Below are positions 56,124 to 64,000 of a DNA stretch of 64,000 nucleotides, piece by piece. The DNA lies in assembly GCA_963580285.1 (NCBI GenBank), contig OY757020.1, positions 100,009,497-100,073,496 of the forward strand, in the 5' to 3' direction. The position numbers were made by a program, and so were the translations under genes. This DNA is from Lucinisca nassula. Taxonomy: Eukaryota > Mollusca > Bivalvia > Lucinida > Lucinidae. The number at the start of each line of letters is the position of its first letter. Position 1 is the first letter of the stretch. The notes under the pieces are model-generated. The model had not been told where the DNA came from and did not search any database. It saw only the letters and a program-made list of their open reading frames with translations.

Positions 56124-56424
56124 TGTACCCGCCCATCGGGGCTTGGAGAAATAAATTGGGCTGCATAGTGCTTCCACGCAGAGCTGAAACTGACCACACA
56201 TGAGTACTGGTAAACCGCTTCGAAGGACTAAGCCTGCCAAGGTAAAGTGGAATGAGTCAGACTGTCCAATGCATATAAGCCTTTTGGTTTCATTGGGCGG
56301 CAGGGCTTGAGATGTCATTTCATCTCAATGTCAGGTAAAAGTCCCACAAAATTGGAAGCAACGTCTCCAAAATGACCTAAATAAGTGTTGACATGGATGT
56401 TAAACCTCAATTCAAACAAACACA
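56124..56424 (+). mobile_element. Repeat B SINE, full copy with 15-bp target duplication
   Basis: Flanked by TTCCAAATATGGACC at 56109-56123 and 56425-56439; the flanks are Helitron-like element sequence. Some divergence from the 48557 copy. Confidence 0.9.
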
Positions 56425-57171
56425 TTCCAAATATGGACCCAATCCATCAAATGGTTTGGAAAATATGAGTGCTTAAAAACTAGAGAGTCACGCATACCCC
56501 CAGTCAGCGCCACCCTTTGATATATCTTTCAAGCTTTATGTTTTATGAATAAAGAAGTCAAGAAGCTATACATGTAAGAATCTACAAATGTGCTTGTAAA
56601 AGCTAAACCAAACATAAAATTTCTAAATGGACCAATGGAGTGAGGGCATCAAAGTTACTGAAGGGTGGGGGGCATCCATGTTACTGAAGCAGCAGGGTGG
56701 GGTATACATCAATGAAATCTTTGGACTGGTATGCAACATCGATACAAGTATCAATTGAATTTGTCTTAGAGTTTAGAAAATACAGGCATCTACATGTATA
56801 AACTTTGTCATATAACTTTAACCAAATGTAAAATTTCTGTTACCTTGAGGTCAAGGTCACTGTGGGTGGGGGGAGGGACATACACCACAAAATCTTTGGA
56901 GTGGTATGCAACATTGATGCAAGTATCAACTGAGTTTGTCTTAGCGTTTAGCACATACACACATCTATAAACTTTGTCTTAAAACTTTAACCAAATGTAA
57001 AATTTCTGAGTCTGTGACCTTGACCTCAAGGTCACTGTGGGGGCGGGACATGCATCAAAGAAATTTTGAGACCAGTATGTAACTGCAATGTAAGTTAAAG
57101 TATCAACTATATCTATCAAAGGGTTCAGAAGATAAAATCTCTTAGAAACTTTGACGCAAAACTTTAACCAA

Positions 57172-57741
57172 GCACCCCCCCACCACCCCCCATCAGGGCC
57201 TGGAGAAATAGATTGGGCTGCACGGTGCTTCCCCGCAAAGCTGAAACTGATCGAACTTGAATACTGGTAAACAGCTTAGGTCTATATAAGTCTGCCCAGG
57301 AAGTGATGCGAGTCGGACGGCTCCTTAAACCTTAACGGATTTTATGGGTGGTAGGGCTTGAGATATCATTTCATCTCTGAATGTCGGGTAAAAGTCCCAC
57401 AAAATTGGAAGCAATGTCTCCAAAATTACCTTAATACTGTTGATCAGGGATTTTCCTACCCTTCAGAATCAGGGTCCAGGGGCCACTGGGTTTGGGAAAA
57501 ACAGCTCGCTAATATTTATAGTTGGGAATTTAATTCAGCTGTAACTTTGTCAATTTTGGTTCAATTTTTCATGAATTATTTTATCAAAATGTAGCACAAC
57601 ATCAGAAATTGGGAAAGTTAACATAAAATTTGGGAATATCTGTCTCTAAATTGGGAAAAATAGGGGCCGATTACCGGCCCCAAAGTTGCACTAGGAAAAT
57701 CCCTGTTGATGGGGATGTAAAATCGCAACTCAAACAAAACA
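57172..57741 (+). mobile_element. Repeat B SINE with 14-bp target duplication, carrying a nested MITE
   Basis: Flanked by AAAACTTTAACCAA at 57158-57171 and 57742-57755. The SINE is ~300 bp once the 261-bp TIR element at 57445-57705 is removed. Diverged copy with a degraded tail (CAAACAAAACAAAAAC). Confidence 0.85.
57445..57705. mobile_element. 261-bp TIR MITE, CAGGG ends, 5-bp target duplication
   Basis: Ends CAGGGATTTTCCTA and TAGGAAAATCCCTG, exact inverses over 14 bases. Flanked by TTGAT at 57440-57444 and 57706-57710; other repeat B copies have a single TTGATGGGGATG here. No ORF. Confidence 0.9.
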
Positions 57742-57964
57742 AAAACTTTAACCAAAATGTTACCCGATGGACGGACAGATTGACACATGGATGGATGGAC
57801 AGACAAATGGTCGAATGACAGGCTAAAACTATATACCCCATAGCATACTTCATATGCCAGGGGTATAATTAGTCTAGCTTCTAAGACATCCCAGAATATA
57901 ATGTCAGTGTAGGTAGAACCAATGCTTTGTTATGACTATCAAGTATGAGCATAATTATGTCCCC

Positions 57965-58140
57965 CAACAAATAGACTTCATGGCCTAGTGGTTAAAAGCA
58001 CCAACTGTTAATCATTAGGAGGTTCTGCAAGGGACGGTAATGTGGTTTTTATCCGGGAACTCTGGTTTTTGCCCACCTCTGATTAGCAACCAGCTCAAAA
58101 TAAGTGAAAATCTTGAAAGGGCCATAAACCAAAACAAAAA
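57965..58140 (+). mobile_element. SINE-4, diverged copy
   Basis: CTTCATGGCCTAGTGGTTAA, GAGGTTCTGCAAGGGACGG (degraded box B) and CCGGGAACTCTGGTTTTTGC with CCCACCTCTGATTAGC match the SINE-4 at 25337. An A-rich end (AAACCAAAACAAAAA) abuts the next element. Confidence 0.75.
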
Positions 58141-59653
58141 CAAGAGGTCCATAGGCCACTTTGCTCACCAGATCTCAGGTGGTCACTGTCCACTGGCAGC
58201 AATATATTTTAACATATGATTTTAATATACCGATTTTAAAGTCTCCCAAACATACCCCCACAATCCGGAGCACCCATGTCGACACTGTATCTGAAATATT
58301 TGTTATTTTATGAAGTGGCGGGGATGGGGCATGGACCCAATGAAGCCATGGTTGGTATCCCATATCAAAAGGAACAAGAATATATATGGATTAAGGGTGG
58401 GGATCTGTAAGATTCTTGAGATACAAGCCTTTTCGGCATCTGAGGGGTAGGGGCATGGCCCCGCTGGACACCAGAAAAGCTCTAGATTGTGTTGTCTCTG
58501 AATGTGTTTTATCATAAGGACCAAGAATATATATGGTTTAAGGGTGGGGATTTGAACAGTTTTTGAGATATGAGGCCCTTTTGTGAAATGGAGGGGAGAG
58601 GACCCCACAAGTTGGTGTGATTTAATATGTCTAATTATAAGGAATAAGAATGCATATGATTATGGGTCTGGGATCTGACTGTCTTCTATGATATATGGCA
58701 TTTAATGAAGTGGAGGGGCAGGGCATGCCCCCAGCACATTGCTGCAGCACAAAGAGACCCTCAGGTTGGTGTGACTGAATGAGTCTTACCATAAGGAATA
58801 AGAAAATATACGGTTTAGGGGCGGGGATCTTGGTGGTTTCTGAAATATATGGCTTTTTATGAAGTGGAGGGGTGGGCCGGCAGACCCAGAACACCCCCTG
58901 GGCCCACATGTTGGTATCACTGAATGCGTCTTATCATAAGGAAAAAATTTAATGTGGTTTAGGGATGGGGTAATCTGAACAGTTTCTCAGATATTTCACC
59001 TTTTTTGAAGTGGAGGGTCGGGACATGGCACTCAGGCACACCCTGGGAGACCCCTACGTTGGTATCACTGAATGTGTCTTATAAGGAACTAGAATATATA
59101 TGGTTTAGGGGTGCAGATTTGAACGGTTTCTGAGATATTGGATTAACTAAGTGGAGGGGGTGGGGCATGGCCCCAGCACAACCAGGGATCCCCAGGTTGG
59201 TGTCACTGAGTGTGTCTTATCACAAAGAACAAGAATATATATGATTTGGGGTTGGGATCTGAATGGTTTCCAAGATACATGGCCTTTTATGTAATGGAGG
59301 GGCTGGGACATGGTCTCGGCACACCCTGGGGGACCCCCAGGTTGGCATAAAAGTATATGGCTGAAAGAAATTTACTGAAGGAACATTGCTATAAATTTTT
59401 TGTCAAATGCTTGGCAGTAAATGCCATTTTTCTATTTTCCCCATAGAAACTCCAAGTTGCCACAGCAACCAAACTAATGAGCCCATTTTCATAAAAAAAA
59501 AAACACTAACTTTCGATCCCCAGCCCGGGGATGCTACAGATTAAGTTTGGGCTGAATGGGCCCAGTGGCTTCAGAGGAGTTGTCATTTAAAAGTGTTGAC
59601 ATAAGACGATGACAGACAACTGCCTATCCCATAAGCTTCGGCTCTGGTGAGCT
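58141..59653 (+). mobile_element. Helitron-like element with ~120-155-bp tandem core
   Basis: CAAGAGGTCCATAGGCCACT, then TTGCTCACCAG at the start; CATAAGCTTCGGCTCTGGTG, then AGCT plus an A-run at the end. About 7 units with AAGGAACAAGAATATATATG, GGTTTAGGGGTGGGGATCTG, TTTCTGAGATATATGGC and AAGTGGAGGGG-GGGGCATGG. The terminal hairpin is weaker than in the sister elements. Inserted at the A-rich tail of SINE-4. Confidence 0.7.
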
Positions 59654-60150
59654 AAAAAAAATAACAGGGGAGAAGGATATGTTGTTTTAGGTGCAGATCC
59701 TGTTTGCATCAGCGACAGCAGCTTGGCATATCCTGATTTAGGCACTGAACCTATGGATGGATTGTGGATTTGGGACCAATCTTACATGGTTCACTAGGAG
59801 GGGTAAATCAGTCATATTTTGGTTTTAAAAGGCACAGGCCCCTAAAAACTGTCAACTTTGGACAAAAAATGGTTTGACTGCACCCTATCTCATGAACAAA
59901 TCAATGGATTGTGGTCCAACTTTTCAATATACCAGCAACAAAAAATTTAATTAGACTGGTGACCTTGTCCTAACTTTTAAGGTCATATGCTCCAGAAAAC
60001 TTGATTTTCAGCCAAAAATTGGTTTTCTGCACCCAAGCTCATGCCCAATTGATGAATTTTAGTCAAACTTTATACATTTCTAGTTCTATAATTGGATCCA
60101 GATTCCAGACATATGGTGAAGATAAGAATATGAAAATGTAGTTAGTATTG
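59654..60150. other. No gene; two degenerate ~130-bp units
   Basis: AAAAATGGTTTGACTGCACC at ~59865 and AAAAATTGGTTTTCTGCACC at ~60015, each followed by a CTCATG and an AATTGATG/AATCAATGG word, suggest an old duplicated monomer. Confidence 0.5.
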
Positions 60151-60157
60151 AAGAAAT

Positions 60158-60246
60158 ATTGCTGGCTGTCAGCAGACTTTTAGGTCTGGTGACAGCCGGC
60201 TGGCACTAGACCTAAAAGTCTGGTGCCAGCCGGCTGTCAGCAGACC
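60158..60246. repeat. Tandem palindromes, core GACAGCCGGCTG, second spacer type
   Basis: TGGCTGTCAGCAGACTTTTA, GGTCTGGTGACAGCCGGCTG, GCACTAGACCTAAAAGTCTG, GTGCCAGCCGGCTGTCAGCA. Same spacer family as 55540-55618, with cores alternating between TGTC and TGGC ends. Confidence 0.9.
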
Positions 60247-60335
60247 TCGCCATTTATTTTTATTGTGCTACCTGTACATCCTGATGTGTTTATACTCGCC
60301 GACATGTAACCGGTTTTGTCCGTGCAATGGGCACA

Positions 60336-60470
60336 CCCCTAAACCTCACTTTATATAGAGAAACTCGGGTTTACGGGGGTATACATTATCTTTCTTTATT
60401 TATGCTCCTATACATAGGTTGAGGGTACTCGTTAGAGTCGTTCCAACTAAAGATCACAGCCTATGTTTGA
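60336..60470 (+). repeat. Repeat A, truncated at a repeat E copy
   Basis: ACCTCACTTTATATAGAGAA, GGTTTACGGGGGTATACATT, GGTTGAGGGTACTCGTTAGA, then a shortened partner (GATCACAGCCTATGTTTGA) before repeat E begins. Confidence 0.65.
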
Positions 60471-60909
60471 AGTAGAAGTAAAACAAAGATCAGGAATTGA
60501 TACAATTAACTTACTCCATCCATAAAAGACACCAAAGGGAAAGAAATACAAACATTAAGCGACCAGACCATAATGGAAACCTAAACAAAGGAAGGCCATA
60601 TGGACAGTTACTTTCCCACAAAATGGCCATATGGCCATCCAAAATTAAAAGACACAAGTGATACACACAGTAAGTAACAAACAACAACATAAATAAATCG
60701 CCACAGAAGAGCCGCCTTGGAACGGTCAGTGGAAGATTTCCACTGGGGGGCTTAAATCGATTTTACGTGGCCACAATCCTCGCCCTTACTTCCGTCGCGA
60801 TTTAGACAAATAATTTGTTCAGTCCGCATGAAGGCCTCCTAACTCATCAGTGCAACATCTCCGTGAACACAGAAATCAAAGAACCACAGAGGTGAGACAA
60901 CGGTGAGGA
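60471..60909 (-). mobile_element. Repeat E, long copy
   Basis: Collinear with 30333-30776 from AGTAGAAGTAAAACAAAGAT to CAACGGTGAGGACTC with few differences. Confidence 0.75.
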
Positions 60910-61521
60910 CTCCAGATCCTTTTCCCGACGATGAAGACGATACATAGTGTGTGCATGACGCCATTAACCGCATTTTGGCGCACGTGCGTAATGGCGTCAT
61001 GAAGTATAAATAAGAAGAAAAAAACAAAAAAAAAAAACACGGATTTTCGTAAGAAAAATTGCCATTTTGGAGATGTGAAAAACGCACCATATTGCACGGG
61101 TGTGTTATCGTAAAGTAACAGTAATAAGGAATGTGCAACATTTATGTTAGCCAACATTTATGTTTTGAGCATATATGAGAACAAATTGTAATTGTATAAC
61201 TACATTTTATTTGCAACTGAGCATGAAATGTAAGTTCTACAATTATATTTTCCTTGTTATTTTCATTTACATATTTACATATGAAGTTCGTCTTATGTTG
61301 AGCATGGTGTTATGTACCAATCACATCCCTCCGGAGCATAGATGGTTGGCACTCGTTAGAGCTGCCCCACAGGGATAGTTCTAACGAGCACCCATAAATT
61401 ATGTCTGGCTAAAGGGATATGGGGGTCATACACATGAAAGGCGCCATTTTGGCGCACGTGCGTAATGGCGTCATGCACACACTATGTATCGTCTTCCACG
61501 TCGGGAAAAGGATCTGGAGTC
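60905..61521. mobile_element. TIR element with ~55-bp inverted ends
   Basis: GACTCCAGATCCTTTTCCCG, AGACGATACATAGTGTGTGC and ATGACGCCATTA on the left are mirrored at 61465-61521. Between them lie repeat A pieces (61010-61110 tail, 61325-61410 hairpin). No target duplication found; one end adjoins repeat E. Confidence 0.65.
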
Positions 61522-61599
61522 TGCATAGACCATAAAGTTGACCTGTATATATGTGTACTTAAACCAAACTTACCCCAAAACAAATTTTATTTTTACTAA

Positions 61600-61698
61600 G
61601 GTACGAGTTGACTTAGGTACGAGTTGACTAAGGTACGAGTTGACCAAATTCGGGTACGAGTTGACTAAGGTACGAGTTGACTTAGGTACGAGTTGACC
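61600..61698 (-). repeat. Cluster of six GTCAACTCGTACC 13-mers
   Basis: On the plus strand GGTACGAGTTGAC occurs six times between 61600 and 61698, at ~16-base steps except one of ~23. Same unit as 43240-43349, in the opposite orientation and with other spacers (TTA, TAA, CAAATTCG). Confidence 0.85.
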
Positions 61699-61867
61699 AG
61701 AAACCAGTGTGTGTTGGTTCGACCATAAAAAAATCAAGTGGTAGGGTTTTAAGCGATGAGAGCCTTTGATCTCGCTGTATCTGATGGCAGTGATAAAAAT
61801 TCTGATTCTGACTGGGACTCGAACTTCTGGCCGCTTGCATGTGTACCAGTTGAGCTGTGGGCCCTCG

Positions 61868-61930
61868 CACATCGGGACATGGAGAAATAGATTGGGCTGG
61901 GTGGTGCTTCCATGTAGAACTGAAAGCCTA
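61868..61930 (+). mobile_element. Repeat B SINE, 5' fragment
   Basis: GGAGAAATAGATTGGGCTGG and GGTGCTTCCATGTAGAACTG match the head of repeat B; the rest is missing. Confidence 0.55.
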
Positions 61931-62007
61931 CCGTTTTGGTCTCAAATAGTTCTGAACCTTCTCCAGCCCTTACAGGCAGATCCAACCCGCATAGGTAAAC
62001 TGAATCT

Positions 62008-62310
62008 GAATCAGAATTGGTGACCTGTCAAATGACTTTCATACACCATGACCTTTGATATGGGAAGTTAGTCCCTAGCTCTAACCAAAGAGGTAACTGC
62101 TTAGAATGTCTAAGCCTACCCAGTTCAGAATTGCTTACTGGTTACACATCCTAAGACGATCCTTCACCCGGACCTTCTACCAACAGAAATAGTCCCTAGA
62201 CCTCACAAGGGTAGTGAATCAGAGATGGAGTCATCTGAAGAGGGGAGCTCGTTCAAATCTGAGATTGTCCTAGGGATGAAGATAAATTTGTAGATGTCAG
62301 TCCTAGTGCG
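62008..62310 (-). mobile_element. L-B-related non-LTR retrotransposon, 3' end
   Basis: Reverse-strand 3' UTR (GGTGACCTGTCAAATGACTT, GTTAGTCCCTAGCTCTAACC) and, upstream on its own strand, a coding end readable as TDIYKFIFIPRTISDLNELP, homologous to the RTDIYK-SFFPRTIRDWNALP stretch of L-B. The diverged coding end suggests a second subfamily. Confidence 0.65.
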
Positions 62311-62570
62311 AGCATGATAGCTCAGTGGTTAGTGCACTTGCCTCTGGTGCTAGAGGTCCCAGGTTCGATCCCCGGCAGCGGCGATAAAATTTCGGTGTCC
62401 GAACACGCTCCATTGGCATCATTTGCAGGGATGAATGTCATAAAGTGCACCGTCCTTCGGATCGGGACGTTAACTGGAGGCCCCCTGTGCAGGTTAAAGA
62501 TCCCTACCGTAATTACATGATTGCTGTGTAGGCTTTCATCCTGCAAAACCAGGAGTGTATGTAATATAGG
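62311..62570 (+). mobile_element. SINE-2, tRNA-derived
   Basis: Head GAGCATGATAGCTCAGTGGT, box B GGTTCGATCCCCGG, central CACCGTCCTTCGGATCGGGA and CGTTAACTGGAGGCC, tail CCAGGAGTGTATGTAAT. Less rearranged than the copy at 53614. The upstream boundary coincides with the 5' end of the L-B-related fragment. Confidence 0.85.
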
Positions 62571-62635
62571 AGGTTTTAGGAATTCCGTTTATGACGTCAT
62601 TCTTGCGTAGGGCTGACTATCGATGCCAATTTTGA

Positions 62636-62735
62636 CTATCGTGATAGTATTGCTATCGTGGAAACTACTATCACGATACTATCACTATCGCAGCATACTA
62701 TCACGATACTATCGTGATACTATCGGGTACACTTA
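62636..62735. repeat. Cluster of short palindromic ACTATCACGAT / ATCGTGATAGT words
   Basis: ACTATCGTGATAGT at ~62636, then ACTACTATCACGATACTATC, ACTATCACGATACTATCG and TGATACTATCGGGTA. Forward and inverse words alternate, so many alternative hairpins are possible. Confidence 0.75.
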
Positions 62736-64000
62736 TAAATGATTCATAAATGTTAATATCACTCACATAAAAATGGCAAAGAGTGACAGAACGAGTTAGG
62801 AAAATTGCAATGGCCTAAAATTGTATGTTTATTGTGTATTTCAATATTATCAGCACTCATTCCCTCGGGGCTATTCCAGAAAAAACATCATGGGGAGACG
62901 ACTCATTATATATATCCCCACCACTGCCAAAAAATAGTTTGCTGCTTCCAGTATATATGCCTGTAAGTGATGGTAATCATAGGTTTAATACCTTTGCAGT
63001 GGTTGAGATTTTCTGCTTGTCGAAACTGACACATGCTGATCGTTCTTCGATTGTTTGATGTTTGCCGCCTGTGTTAAATTAATCTGTGGATTCAGTTAAT
63101 TAGGTAACGCGATTATTACATAGTATTACGTAATCACAGCACGCTATTTTAGCACCTCTTTAAGGGCGACATGAATCTAGCAAACTGCATTAAAATTTAC
63201 ATTGAATTTACATATTTTTTATTTGAAGTTAGCATCAAAAGCTAGACTATCAAAATAGTAGTAAAGCAATGATCAAGTCGGGTTTTTTTTTTTACATTTA
63301 GCAATATGTACAGGGCTCGACCTGGGCTCTCCGACTCTGTGGACATTAAGTCCTTGCATACAAGAAAAAAACAAGCAGCAAAAGTAAAACAAAGTTTTCA
63401 TGTAATGAAATTTGGCCGTTTTGACATGCTATTTTTTCTGGAATATCCCTCTATTATAATACAAAGTGTATGATGTCATTTGACGTGTCACCAGTAACAA
63501 TTCTCATTCAATTCTGAAAGACAACCAAAAATAAAATAAGAAAGACCCACGAAAAATAAAAAAGCCAATTTGTCCCACGTTGTCCAGTGTCCACCATCAA
63601 AACGTCCAGAATCACCTTAAGAAAGTACTTGATAGACGGAGACCTAAGGCCTCATGCTGCACGTTTTTTTTTCCTTCAGGATGACGACAGGAAAATAAAA
63701 CTTTGTCAGCTTAAATATTCCCCCAAGAATTCAATCCCAATCAGTCCGGCCAGCTGACTGATGACATCATCATTGATGCATTTGTGCATACTTACCGACT
63801 AATCTGAGTCTATCATGTACTCGCATGCACATTCTGTGCATTTTTCGAGGAACATTTCTAATGAGACCTGAAAAGGGCGGTTTAACTGTCTGGTCCTTAT
63901 ACGCAAAAAGAGTCACATATACAACAAGTTAAACTGCATTATACCGTCAACTATAATACATTTATTTACCTATGTGAATGAGTCAGCACACAGCAAAAAC
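62736..64000. other. No gene recognised; L-B 3' tip at 63470-63525
   Basis: TGATGTCATTTGACGTGTCA, CCAGTAACAATTCTC near 63470 is the last part of the L-B 3' UTR. A 77-codon frame at 62825 and the rest show no recognisable motif. Confidence 0.5.

Larger units (their letters stand above)
55922..57867 (+). mobile_element. Helitron-like element ending in a TATACCCC hairpin
   Basis: Starts AAATGTGTCATTACGACACA (small GTGTC/GACAC hairpin) and CAGATGCCCCC. Units repeat ACCTTGACCTCAAGGTCACT, CTTTAACCAAATGTAAAATT and GGTATGCAAC. A (GGAT)n stretch leads to the hairpin at 57832-57867 (TATACCCC...GCATAC / ATATGC...GGGGTATA). Two repeat B SINEs are inserted in it. Same family as the fragment at 22489. Confidence 0.75.

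Overview
The window is animal DNA made almost entirely of mobile elements and repeats; I found no intact host protein gene. The best guess is a marine bivalve mollusc. The reasons are the many elements that run from CAAGAGG to a hairpin ending GGTGAGCT with a core of ~166-168 bp tandem monomers (the layout I recall for bivalve pearl/Helitron-like elements and their satellites), the tRNA-derived SINEs, and several non-LTR retrotransposons with microsatellite tails. This assignment is from memory and was not searched.

Layout. 1-6.5 kb: short hairpin MITEs (piggyBac-like with TTAA ends), SINE pieces, and a Helitron-like element with ~145 bp tandem repeats. 6.5-13.4 kb: one TIR element with a perfect 9-bp target duplication, swollen by nested insertions. 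13.4-20.7 kb: a large inverted repeat whose two arms each carry a different Helitron-like element, so each arm is the empty-site control for the other. 21-28.4 kb: three non-LTR retrotransposon copies, split by a 2-kb foldback element, a SINE and another dispersed repeat. 28.4-35 kb: microsatellites, SINEs, hairpin elements, a 154-bp tandem array, and a lone histone-type 3' stem-loop next to a weak H4-like relic. 35-41.5 kb: nested retrotransposons, including a reverse transcriptase that has lost its motif A. 41.5-50 kb: palindromes, two arrays of short motifs, five Helitron-like or SINE insertions. 50.2-52 kb: the best preserved coding element, an RTE-like reverse transcriptase with a PHD-like zinc finger and one frameshift. 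52-64 kb: SINEs, hairpin MITEs, two more Helitron-like elements and more palindromic arrays.

Working names used below: L-A, L-B, L-C, L-E = non-LTR retrotransposon families; repeat B = SINE with a (CAAA) tail; SINE-1 to SINE-4 = tRNA-derived SINEs; repeat A = dispersed hairpin element around inverted GTACTCGTTAGAACCGCCTC; repeats G and H = hairpin MITEs around a GATCAG...CTGATC palindrome; repeat E = ~400-450 bp retro-inserted repeat; Helitron-like = hairpin-ended elements with tandem cores. Two signals are not explained by these families: clustered palindromes with the core GACAGCCGGCTGTC (five sites), and six-copy clusters of the 13-mer GTCAACTCGTACC (two sites). No gene network can be described; the only functional logic is transposition, with non-autonomous copies depending on enzymes encoded elsewhere.
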